Assembly: GCF_009712035.1 (NCBI RefSeq)
Contig: NZ_VILB01000001.1
Location: forward strand, 152,187 to 216,186
Direction of reading: 5' to 3'
Source: Anabaena sp. UHCC 0187
Lineage (GTDB): Bacteria > Cyanobacteriota > Cyanobacteriia > Cyanobacteriales > Nostocaceae
DNA length: 64,000 bases
Below are positions 16,380 through 24,314 of this stretch, one piece after another. A program made the translations under genes and the position numbers. The notes below the pieces were generated by a model. The model saw nothing but the letters and a program-made list of their open reading frames with translations, did not search any database and had not been told where the DNA came from. Numbering within the stretch: position 1 is the stretch's first letter; every line of letters starts with the position of its first letter.

Positions 16380-16847
16380 ATGGAACAGGAGTTATTAATT
16401 CGTAGGGGTGAATTGCAGGATTTAGATATTTTAGTTGAGTTTAATCAAGCTTTAATATATGAAACAGAAAAGAAACAACTCCCCGTCAATGTTATAACTG
16501 GGGGTGTAGAAACATTATTAAAAACGCCGAGTTTGGGATTTTATTTATTAGCTGAAAAGAATCATCAGGTTGTTGGTTCATTAATGATCACCACGGAATG
16601 GAGCGACTGGCGTAATGGTTTATATTGGTGGATACAAAGTGTATATGTTCACCAAGATTTTCGTCGGCAAGGAATTTTTAGAACCCTTTATAAATTTGTG
16701 AAACAACAGGCAGAAAATCCAGGAAATGGGCTGAAAGTCTGCGGATTTAGACTTTATGTTGAGCGTGAAAATACAGTCGCTCAAAAGACTTATCAAGCTC
16801 TAGGAATGAAGGAAAGCTATTATCATATTTATGAAGAATTAAAGTAA
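16380..16847 (+). CDS. GNAT-family N-acetyltransferase
   Basis: This 155-residue protein has the GNAT acetyl-CoA loop (VHQDFRRQGIFRTLYKFV, the R-x-x-G-x-G/A variant) after a YWWIQSVYV strand, and a late VERENTVAQKTYQALGM motif. Many GNATs with this layout acetylate amines of amino acids, peptides or antibiotics. It lies 108 bp downstream of the amidinotransferase on the same strand, separated by a palindrome. It could be a tailoring or self-protection enzyme of that locus or an unrelated neighbour. The substrate is unknown. Confidence 0.85.
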   Translation: MEQELLIRRGELQDLDILVEFNQALIYETEKKQLPVNVITGGVETLLKTPSLGFYLLAEKNHQVVGSLMITTEWSDWRNGLYWWIQSVYVHQDFRRQGIFRTLYKFVKQQAENPGNGLKVCGFRLYVERENTVAQKTYQALGMKESYYHIYEELK

Positions 16848-16865
16848 AGATTAAAGAAAGATTAA

Positions 16866-16898
16866 AGATCCCCGACTTCTTAGAGAAATCGGGGATCT
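16866..16898. terminator. GACTTCTT-type hairpin between two convergent genes
   Basis: The element reads AGATCCCCGACTTCTTAGAG and closes with AAATCGGGGATCT, giving a 10-bp outer stem with AGATCCCCGA against TCGGGGATCT. It lies between the converging GNAT genes, so it may serve as a bidirectional terminator. It belongs to the dispersed family also seen at 27439, 38469 and 42081. Confidence 0.65.
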
Positions 16899-16910
16899 GA
16901 TTGATTATTA

Positions 16911-17402
16911 TCAATTATTTGCCAACTTAATTAAATTCTCTTGATTAAGACGACAAATACGCCAATCTTCTATCATCTCTGCTCCCATGCGATAATAAAA
17001 TTCTTGGGCTGATACATTCCAATCTAAAACATTCCATTCTAAACGTCCACAATCCCTTTCTACAGCTATTTGAGCTACCTTAATTAAAAGTGCTTTGCCA
17101 ATACCTTGCTGACGATATTCTGGGATAATATAGATATCTTCTAAATAAATTCCAGGCTTGGTCAAATAGCTAGAATAATTATGGAAGAACATGGCAAAAC
17201 CTACTGCCTGTCCACCAATTTCTGCTAATATTGCCTCTATATATTTTGGTGAGCCAAATAAATGCTGGTGGAGTTTTTCAACGTCGCCAGTCACAGTATG
17301 AGATAATTTTTCGTATTCTGCCAATCCCTGAACCAATTCAAATAATACAGCAGAATCACTAGGTTCAACAGCACGGATAATTAAATTAGTATTAGCAGTC
17401 AT
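16911..17402 (-). CDS. SSAT-like diamine/thialysine-type N-acetyltransferase
   Basis: The 163-residue protein resembles eukaryotic-type spermidine/spermine acetyltransferase proteins: IRAVEPSDSAVLFELVQGLA at the start, YLEDIYIIPEYRQQGIGKAL for the CoA loop (RQQGIG), and LEWNVLDWNVSAQEFYYRMG near the end. Human SSAT2 of this family acetylates thialysine, a lysine analogue. That makes a role for lysine-like amines possible but unproven here. It points toward the other GNAT gene, with a shared terminator hairpin between them. Confidence 0.82.
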   Translation of the reverse strand: MTANTNLIIRAVEPSDSAVLFELVQGLAEYEKLSHTVTGDVEKLHQHLFGSPKYIEAILAEIGGQAVGFAMFFHNYSSYLTKPGIYLEDIYIIPEYRQQGIGKALLIKVAQIAVERDCGRLEWNVLDWNVSAQEFYYRMGAEMIEDWRICRLNQENLIKLANN

Positions 17403-17465
17403 CAGTTATTAATCTATAGTCCACAGTCCATAGTTTATACCGCAGTGGATGATTTTTTTCAAAAC

Positions 17466-17525
17466 TAACAACTGACAACTGACAACTGACAACTGACAAC
17501 TGACAACTGACAACTAACAACTGAC
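17466..17525. repeat. CAACTGA heptamer tandem repeat
   Basis: About seven near-perfect copies of CAACTGA run head to tail between the SSAT-like gene and the sigma factor gene. This is a short tandemly repeated repetitive (STRR) sequence of the type common in heterocystous cyanobacteria. Copy number is expected to vary between strains. Confidence 0.85.
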
Positions 17526-17532
17526 TAATAAC

Positions 17533-18702
17533 TTAGACCAACCATCCTTTTAAACGCTTGGCTATGTGAGGACGGCGTAACTTTCGCATGGCTTTACTTT
17601 GGATTTGACGGACTCGTTCGCGGGAAAGGTTAAACATATTCCCCACTTCTTCCAGGGTGCAGGGTTCGCTGCTGGTGAGTCCATAGCGCAGGGAAATGAC
17701 ATCTTTTTCCCGTGGGGTGAGTACGTCACCCAAAACTTCCCAAATCTCCTGACGCATCATGTTTTCGTTCATTTTTGCTTCGGGAGACTGGTTGTCTTCA
17801 TCTTCTAGCAAATCCATTAACTCTGTGTCTTCTTCTTTACCGACACGGTGGTTAAGGGAAAGGGCTTGACGACGTAGTTGTTGCAGTTGACGCAGTTGGT
17901 GAACCGTAATTTCTAAAGCTTCGGCCATTTCGGCTTCTGTGGGGTTACGAGCAAGTTTTTGCTTGAGTTCCCGTTGGGCTTTTTTTAGTTTATTAAGTTT
18001 TTCAACAATATGGATTGGTAAACGAATAGTTCGAGCATCATTAGCGATCGCTCTTGTAATCGCTTGTCTAATCCACCAATAAGCATAAGTAGAAAACTTA
18101 TATCCTTTATCGGGATCAAATTTTTCGGAAGCGCGGTTTAAACCCATTGCTCCTTCTTGAATTAAATCCAGAAAAGGGACACCACGATTTAAATATCGTT
18201 TAGCAATAGATACGACTAACCGGAGATTAGAGCGAATCATTTTCCGCTTGGCGACTCTACCCTGATACAAGCGGCTTTCCAGTTGTTTTTCTGTCATTTC
18301 CAACTGAGAAGCTACCTGGACTTTACTAGGGTTTGTTCCTAGTTCTAATTCCAAAGCTGCTTGTAGTTCTTTGACTTCTTCTAAAAATCTAACTCGTCTG
18401 GCTAATTCCACTTCTTCATCGGGTTTGAGGAGTGGATAACGCGCCATTTCCTTAAAAAATGCGCCGACAGCATCATCATTTTCGGTTTTATTATATCCCG
18501 AAGGACGGGCTGCGGCCATATCATCGCCGTTGCGTTCTTCTGATTCCAAGTTTTCGACAATTGCAGTATCTTCATATACTACTTGATCTAAACTCTCAAT
18601 TGATGGTTCTTCATGATCAGTAATATTCTCCAGTATTTCCATTGTTCCCAAGTCAGCAAGATTCATAGTTTCCTTTAGGGATGTTTGCTTTGTTTGGTAC
18701 AT
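17533..18702 (-). CDS. Group 2 RpoD-like RNA polymerase sigma factor
   Basis: The 389-residue protein has sigma regions 1.2 to 4.2. Region 1.2 is at about 82-105 (DAVGAFFKEMARYPLLKPDE). Regions 2.1 to 2.4 contain RLVVSIAKRYLNRGVPFLDL and FSTYAYWWIRQAITRAI. Region 4.2 is SRERVRQIQSKAMRKLRRPH. The N-terminal part is short and acidic, unlike the primary sigma. The sequence fits the non-essential SigB/SigD-type paralogues of Nostocales, which respond to stress, nutrient or light change. I do not assign the exact letter. Confidence 0.92.
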   Translation of the reverse strand: MYQTKQTSLKETMNLADLGTMEILENITDHEEPSIESLDQVVYEDTAIVENLESEERNGDDMAAARPSGYNKTENDDAVGAFFKEMARYPLLKPDEEVELARRVRFLEEVKELQAALELELGTNPSKVQVASQLEMTEKQLESRLYQGRVAKRKMIRSNLRLVVSIAKRYLNRGVPFLDLIQEGAMGLNRASEKFDPDKGYKFSTYAYWWIRQAITRAIANDARTIRLPIHIVEKLNKLKKAQRELKQKLARNPTEAEMAEALEITVHQLRQLQQLRRQALSLNHRVGKEEDTELMDLLEDEDNQSPEAKMNENMMRQEIWEVLGDVLTPREKDVISLRYGLTSSEPCTLEEVGNMFNLSRERVRQIQSKAMRKLRRPHIAKRLKGWLV

Positions 18703-19829
18703 AATTTAATGACAACAGCCTGTTTCAGGCTTGGTAGTTTTAGTGTAAATATTCATCTGTCAGTCGTCAGCTATCAGCTTTCAAGGTGGAAATACAGGTA
18801 ATTAAAACTAATTGCCTGGGTGTAATTTCGGTGTAAGTTTAAGGAAATAAATATTTCCTTTTCTTTGCTATTCCTGCTCTTAGCTAACGGCTGATAGCTG
18901 AATGCTGAATGCTTACGTTTTCCCCTCAGGACAAATACAGCCTTCTTCTCTAGCAAAATACTTTCTTTTTAATCATTCCTCATCTGGAACGGAAATCAGT
19001 ATTTGTCCATTATTTTTAGTTTTGGCTAGATACAACCTATGATCATTACTGACTTTAGCACCCACAAAAACTAGCTTTTTTGGCAGATCAATAGACATAT
19101 TCTTCATTTTTTTTCTTAATTACCAAATATGTCAAACCCCCTTATAGCAACTTTAACAAATATCAAAAATCTAGGTAAACAACCCTATGTATCTATCCTA
19201 AATGATCTGTGAAAAAACCTGTTATTTGTTGCCTGTTGTCTATTCAGCACCTCCACAAATCAGCAAGCACAGCTATATATTAATTTTTTGTGTATTTTTT
19301 GCAAAGTTTTCAGGTTTGTCCGGTTTGGGTGATGGGAGTATTTGAATGAATCGCCATTTTGGTACTAGAGTTATTTATCTCTACGAAAATTTACTAAATG
19401 ATCCAAAATACAAAAATGGTAACTTCCAATCCGGATAATATTTATCGTTTAAAAGCATCTCACATTGAAAAAGTATTTAATATCTACCAATGGGTGGAAA
19501 AACTCTATGCCTTATTTAGTAGTTCAATCTCATTATTGATTAATAACACAATTTATTACTTATCAAGATGTTATAAATGACATAAATATTAGGAAGTTTA
19601 ATTAAGCATTCAGTAGTTCATGAGTTCAATAGCTAAGTAATATTTTTAATGTTCAATTATTTATGGCACGGATATTAGGAGCTAATTTGTCTAGTAGATT
19701 ACATAAATTCAAGATTATCAACTATTATGAGTAATTGAAGTATTGTAAAATACTATTTACACAAGGTAAACCCAAGGGATAGAATTAAGTAAGCTTGGAC
19801 AAAATTAACCAAGTCTGTGAACAAAATAT
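18703..19829. other. Long intergenic region upstream of the sigma factor and priA
   Basis: Over 1.1 kb separates the divergent sigma factor and priA genes. It holds one short minus-strand frame (18973-19107) and a short inverted stretch near 18765-18780 and 18890-18905 (TCAGCTATCAGCTTTC and AGCTAACGGCTGATAGCTGA), consistent with a long leader or repeat. A 60-codon plus-strand frame at 19398-19580 has no ribosome site or recognisable features, and I leave it out. No RNA gene was recognised. Confidence 0.5.
18973..19107 (-). CDS. Small 44-residue hypothetical protein
   Basis: An ATG at 19107 opens a frame encoding a 44-residue, beta-patterned, soluble peptide (MKNMSIDLPKKLVFVGAKV at the start, GQILISVPDEE at the end). 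Its composition looks protein-like, with alternating hydrophobic residues. The upstream A-rich run (AAGAAAAAAA) gives only a weak ribosome site. I do not recognise the family, and it may be chance. Confidence 0.35.
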   Translation of the reverse strand: MKNMSIDLPKKLVFVGAKVSNDHRLYLAKTKNNGQILISVPDEE

Positions 19830-19850
19830 TTGTTTATAAATCCAGAAGTT

Positions 19851-22451
19851 ATGTATAGTATTAGTGCCAATTCATCGGTTATAGCCGTAGCTGAACCGGG
19901 GGGATCATATCAATCTCAAACAAAATTGTCTCAATGGGTGGAAGTGCTTGTAGATCGTCCAAAATATCTAGATCGATTGACACAGAAGACACCAGCACAG
20001 GACTTATTGATACAGAAGACATCAGAACAGGACTTATTGATAGATGAAATACCAGAACAGAACCTATGGACTGATAAAATACCAGAAGAAGACCAATTAT
20101 TAACCTATAAAATACCCGAACATTTAGAAATTAAACCAGGGGATATTTTAACTGTTCCCCTTGGTCAGATGCAGGTAGGTGGTGTTGCTATTCGTTTGTT
20201 AACTCAACCACCAGCAGACTTAGCACTGGAGAAAATTCGAGAAGTAGAAGATGTGGTTGTTCAAGCATTTTTTCCTTCTACTTATTTTACATTACTCAAT
20301 CGTGTTGCAAGCTATTACTACACGCCCCTGATTCAGGTAATTCGTGTCGCTTTACCACCGAGTTTATTAAGAAAATCGCAACGTCGTCTGCGTCTTCGAC
20401 CAGAAAATATTCCTCATGGTGCAGAGGAGTTTTTGCGTTCAAAAGCTGCACGCGAAATCCTGAAAATACTCCAATCTCAACCAGATGGAGACTATAGTTT
20501 TAAATACCTTAAACGTCAAGTTCAGGGCTTTGATTGGGGAAAAAAACAATTACTAGATCGAAAGTGGGCGGAAATCTATTTAGAATTACCTAGACGGTCT
20601 AAACCTCAAACAAAACAAGCAGTAACGCTAGTTGATAAGGGATTATACATGAACCTCAATAAGCGTCAATATGAAATCTTGAAACTTTTAGGAGATCATG
20701 GTAGTGAGTTGTGGTTGACTGAGTGTGTAGAGATTTGTAAAACAACAGCATCTACTTTAAAAGGGTTAGAGCAAAAAGGTTGTATTGTAATTGAAGACAG
20801 AGAAATATTACGCCGAGAAAAAGGGCCCACAGTAGCGGGAGATTGGGCGAAATCCTTAACACCAGCCCAAAATAACGCCTTAGAAACGATTAATTCCTTA
20901 ACTGGATTTGCTCAAGTATTGTTACATGGGGTAACAGGTTCAGGAAAAACAGAAGTATACTTACAAGCGATCGCTCCCTTAATTGAACAAGGAAAATCCG
21001 CCTTAGTTTTAGTTCCTGAAATCGGACTCACACCTCAACTCACAGACAGATTTCGCGCCCGATTTGGTCAGAAAGTCCACGTTTATCACAGCGCCCTTTC
21101 CGACGGTGAACGTTACGACACCTGGCGACAAATGCTCACGGGAGAGCCACAAATCATCATCGGGACTCGCAGCGCCATTTTCGCTCCTTTACCCAATATA
21201 GGCTTAATTATCCTGGACGAAGAACACGATAGTAGCTTTAAACAAGATTCCCCCATTCCCACCTACCACGCCCGCACCGTCGCTCAATGGCGAGCCGAAT
21301 TAGAACATTGTCCTCTAATTTTAGGTTCAGCAACTCCCTCTTTAGAAAGTTGGGTAAGCCGAAATCATCAATATTTATCATTACCAGAACGCATTAATTC
21401 CCGGCCATTACCCCCGGTAGAAATAGTGGATATGCGTCGAGAGTTAAAAGAGGGAAATCGGTCTATTTTTAGCAGAAAGCTGCAAAATGCTTTACAACAA
21501 TTAGAAGAAAGACAACAACAGGGAATTTTATTTATCCACCGTCGCGGACATAGTACCTTTGTTTCTTGTCGCAGTTGTGGTTATGTGTTGGAATGTCCTC
21601 ACTGTGACGTTTCCCTGGCTTATCATCATGTGGAAGAGGGAGCGCCAGAATTATTACGCTGTCATTATTGTAATTATGGGCGCTTACATCCTCCCCATTG
21701 TCCCGAATGTAGTTCTCCATATTTGAAGTTTTTCGGAAGCGGTACTCAACGGGTAGCCCAAGAATTAACTAAACAATTTCCCAATTTGAAAATAATTCGC
21801 TTTGATAGTGATACTACTAGCAAAAAAGGTTCGCACCGTGAACTCCTGACTAGATTTGCTAACGGTGAAGCCCATTTATTAGTGGGAACACAAATGTTGA
21901 CGAAAGGATTAGATTTACCCCAAGTTACCCTTGTGGGTGTAGTCGCTGCGGATGGATTATTGCACTTATCTGATTATCGCGCCAATGAACGCACATTTCA
22001 AACTCTTACCCAAGTTGCAGGGAGAGCCGGAAGAGGAGATGATCCAGGTAGGGTAATTGTTCAAACTTATACTCCAGAACATCCGATTATTGAAGCGGTA
22101 CAAAAACATGATTATCAATCTTTTGCTGATGCAGAACTAGCACAAAGACAGGCATTAAATTATCCTCCCTATGGCAGATTGATTTTATTGCGGTTAAGTA
22201 GTTTAGATCCCATTCAAGTCCAAAATACAGCCCAAATCATCGCCACCTTTTTGAATGATAAGGAAGGATTTGAAATATTAGGCCCCGCACCAGCTAGTAT
22301 TTTACGAGTAGCTAACCGTTACCGCTGGCAAATATTACTTAAATTTGCTCCTGACGCATTACCAAATTTACCAGATTGGCCAGAAGTGCGATCGCTTTCT
22401 CCCGCTTCTGTGAGTTTAACAATTGATGTTGATCCTATTAATATTATGTAG
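19851..22451 (+). CDS. priA: Primosomal replication restart helicase PriA
   Basis: The protein is about 866 residues from the ATG at 19851; a TTG seven codons earlier at 19830 is less likely. It has a Walker A (GVTGSGKTEVYL), a DEEHD Walker B box and helicase motifs through QVAGRAGRGDDPG. Two zinc knuckles lie between the helicase lobes (CRSCGYVLECPHC and CHYCNYGRLHPPHCPEC). PriA reloads the replisome at stalled forks. The N-terminal DNA-binding part carries a decaying 10-residue tandem repeat (19982-20101) that lengthens the protein relative to typical PriA. Confidence 0.95.
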   Translation: MYSISANSSVIAVAEPGGSYQSQTKLSQWVEVLVDRPKYLDRLTQKTPAQDLLIQKTSEQDLLIDEIPEQNLWTDKIPEEDQLLTYKIPEHLEIKPGDILTVPLGQMQVGGVAIRLLTQPPADLALEKIREVEDVVVQAFFPSTYFTLLNRVASYYYTPLIQVIRVALPPSLLRKSQRRLRLRPENIPHGAEEFLRSKAAREILKILQSQPDGDYSFKYLKRQVQGFDWGKKQLLDRKWAEIYLELPRRSKPQTKQAVTLVDKGLYMNLNKRQYEILKLLGDHGSELWLTECVEICKTTASTLKGLEQKGCIVIEDREILRREKGPTVAGDWAKSLTPAQNNALETINSLTGFAQVLLHGVTGSGKTEVYLQAIAPLIEQGKSALVLVPEIGLTPQLTDRFRARFGQKVHVYHSALSDGERYDTWRQMLTGEPQIIIGTRSAIFAPLPNIGLIILDEEHDSSFKQDSPIPTYHARTVAQWRAELEHCPLILGSATPSLESWVSRNHQYLSLPERINSRPLPPVEIVDMRRELKEGNRSIFSRKLQNALQQLEERQQQGILFIHRRGHSTFVSCRSCGYVLECPHCDVSLAYHHVEEGAPELLRCHYCNYGRLHPPHCPECSSPYLKFFGSGTQRVAQELTKQFPNLKIIRFDSDTTSKKGSHRELLTRFANGEAHLLVGTQMLTKGLDLPQVTLVGVVAADGLLHLSDYRANERTFQTLTQVAGRAGRGDDPGRVIVQTYTPEHPIIEAVQKHDYQSFADAELAQRQALNYPPYGRLILLRLSSLDPIQVQNTAQIIATFLNDKEGFEILGPAPASILRVANRYRWQILLKFAPDALPNLPDWPEVRSLSPASVSLTIDVDPINIM
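19982..20101 (+). repeat. 30-bp tandem repeat inside priA
   Basis: Four consecutive 30-bp units encode ten-residue repeats of the form QKT-x-EQDLLI-D. The first two units differ at only a few bases and the third and fourth are more diverged. The reading frame is preserved, which indicates in-frame expansion in a surface loop of the N-terminal domain. Confidence 0.8.
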
Positions 22452-22688
22452 TTGCGGAAAATGAAGAAGGAGTCAGGAGGAAGAATATAATACGTTTCCC
22501 CTAGTACATCAAAGAAGTTGTCGCCACAAGCAACACAGAATTTTAGTAGCAAAAAAGAAGTGAAAAATTTTCCCTCTTTTTGAATAAAACTTAATGCCAA
22601 TTTGACTATACTATTATTGATATTAGTTGAGATTGCTTCAAAACTATTAGCTACAGTCAATGTTTGTTACATAGAAAAACGACAAATT

Positions 22689-22931
22689 ATGAACAACAAA
22701 TTATTTACTAGCATATCTATTAAAGAACAAGAAAATACTTCTGGTGGTGCGGGTATTCCTGATATTTCTGGTATTCTTGATATTTCTGGTATTCCTGATA
22801 TTACTGGTATTCCTCCTTCTCTAATTTCACCACTAGGAGCTATCTATAGTACAACAGTGGTTGATTTATTAACTAACATATTACCAATATTTGGTTATAG
22901 AGGTCAAATTCCTAGTTCCATTAGTTTTTAG
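22689..22931 (+). CDS. Double-glycine leader peptide (candidate RiPP/bacteriocin precursor)
   Basis: The best start is the ATG at 22689, giving 80 residues. The first 19 residues resemble a leader and end in SIKEQENTSGG followed by AG, the pattern of double-glycine leaders cut by C39-type peptidase transporters. The core has three short repeats (IPDISGILDISGIPDITGIP) followed by a hydrophobic stretch (LISPLGAIYSTTVVDLL) and a polar tail. No modification or export gene lies next to it. It could be an orphan precursor served by a transporter elsewhere or simply a repetitive small protein. Confidence 0.5.
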   Translation: MNNKLFTSISIKEQENTSGGAGIPDISGILDISGIPDITGIPPSLISPLGAIYSTTVVDLLTNILPIFGYRGQIPSSISF

Positions 22932-22953
22932 TTAATCAGCAAAAACAAAGCCT

Positions 22954-23040
22954 CTAGTACCGCAAGGCGGAATTAAGAATTAACAATTAAAAATTAAAAA
23001 AGCAGATTGTATAAGCTTTTTAGGAATTTTCAATGGTTAT
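22954..23040. repeat. Dispersed AT-rich repeat, second copy
   Basis: This stretch matches 13979-14065 in order and orientation (CTAGTACCGCAAGGCGGAAT, then AATTAAAAATTAA, AAGCAGATT and AAGCTTTT). It follows the double-glycine peptide gene. No coding potential is seen. Confidence 0.55.
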
Positions 23041-23140
23041 CTTACTTACGCCGTACTGTTCTAGAAGCATTTCTAGAGGCTTTTTATAGTAATTCCAAGA
23101 GTCAAAATTATTGGTTTATTCTGACTCCTTCTGCAATAAT

Positions 23141-23881
23141 TTATCTTCTAAACTTCCGTTGTAAAAAAGCAATAATTTGTTCCCACGCTGAAGTAGTAGC
23201 AGCAGCATCATAACGATAACCATCATCTCTCATAAAAGTATGTTCTGCTTCATACGTGAAAAATTGATGGTGGACTTTGGCATTTTCTAAGGCATTAATT
23301 ATAGTATGTCGATCATGTTCAGAAATATGGGGATCTTCAGTTCCAAAAATTAATAACATCTCTCCTTTAATTTCTGCAAATCTGTGCAAAGTATCCGCCA
23401 CACCTTTACCTAATTTACCGCTAGGAATACCAGTCGGATAGCAACAAACAGCCGCTGCAATTTCACTTTCAAAAGCAGCGCGAAAAGCCAAATGTCCACC
23501 AATACAAAAACCCAAAGTTCCGATTTTATCAGCAATAACTGAACTATCATTTTTGAGAAAATCAATCACCGCACGAGTATCAGCATCATATTCAGATATT
23601 AACGTTTTTCGGGCATCATCATTACCGCGCATTCTACCAAGATCATTAGGTTCAATTATAGAACCCACAGGTTCAATTCGGTGAAAAATTTCCGGAGCAG
23701 CGACAACATAACCAAAACCAGCTAAATAATTAACTAACCGAATTATGGCATCACCTAATTGATAAATATCACTGTAAAAAATAATTCCTGGATATTTACC
23801 TGCTGTTTTAGGTGCAGCAACATAAACCCGCATTAAACTATCATCAACTCTTAATTCAATATTGCGTTTAACAATTTGCAC
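23141..23881 (-). CDS. Dienelactone hydrolase family protein
   Basis: The 246-residue alpha/beta hydrolase has the nucleophile elbow GFCIGG with a cysteine nucleophile, as in dienelactone hydrolase. The acid is in FGTEDPHI, and the histidine is in YEAEHTFMRDDGYRYD. It begins with a typical DLH N-terminus (VAAPKTAGKYPGIIFYSDIY). Members hydrolyse lactones or esters. The physiological substrate in cyanobacteria is unknown. It stands alone with AT-rich flanks. Confidence 0.87.
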   Translation of the reverse strand: MQIVKRNIELRVDDSLMRVYVAAPKTAGKYPGIIFYSDIYQLGDAIIRLVNYLAGFGYVVAAPEIFHRIEPVGSIIEPNDLGRMRGNDDARKTLISEYDADTRAVIDFLKNDSSVIADKIGTLGFCIGGHLAFRAAFESEIAAAVCCYPTGIPSGKLGKGVADTLHRFAEIKGEMLLIFGTEDPHISEHDRHTIINALENAKVHHQFFTYEAEHTFMRDDGYRYDAAATTSAWEQIIAFLQRKFRR

Positions 23882-24314
23882 TTTGCATATTTTGGTAATG
23901 TGTTAATTTGTAATTCTCCAGATTTAATAATAATCAGTAAATTTTTAGAAAAATATCTTAGACTTTTTGAATTTGAAAAGGTTAGTCTTTCTAAGACAAT
24001 GTTTTCAAAGTGAACCCAAGTCAAAAATCATGTAAATCGTGAGTGAAGAAGTAATTAATATCGCTGGAAATTAAATATGAATTAATCTCATGGCTATTAC
24101 TTATAAACAAAAATTATATATGTATAAATATCACAATACAAATTTATTATTTTCACAGTTTTACAGCCATAACCAGACCTTGATATATTCACAGAAGTAT
24201 TTATATAAACAAGGTAAAAAAAATAACACTGAAATTTTTAAATTTCTTTTATAAAAAACCAGCCTAGCCGTGCTAAGGTTTTGATCTTGTTATCTTCCTT
24301 AGCTGCTTCAGCTT
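23882..24314. other. AT-rich intergenic region before the replication protein gene
   Basis: I see no gene or clear repeat array in this 433-bp stretch. It is strongly AT-rich with several A/T runs. Iteron-like repeats, which could mark a plasmid origin next to the replication gene, are not evident by eye. Confidence 0.4.

Noticed and set aside
12205..16847. Guanitoxin, saxitoxin or cylindrospermopsin cluster
   Set aside because: Amidinotransferase and oxygenase genes raised this idea, but no polyketide synthase (cyr, sxtA) is present, and I see none of the guanitoxin PLP, aldolase or phosphorylation genes. The oxygenase motifs fit BesD/BesC better.
17466..17525. CRISPR array
   Set aside because: The units are 7-bp head-to-tail copies with no spacers, so this is an STRR tandem repeat.
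18774..18956. 60-codon minus-strand frame upstream of the sigma gene
   Set aside because: It covers repeat-like TCAGCTATCAGC sequence and has low-complexity residues; likely chance.
19398..19580. 60-codon plus-strand frame
   Set aside because: No ribosome site, no recognisable pattern, and AT-rich intergenic DNA gives such frames by chance.
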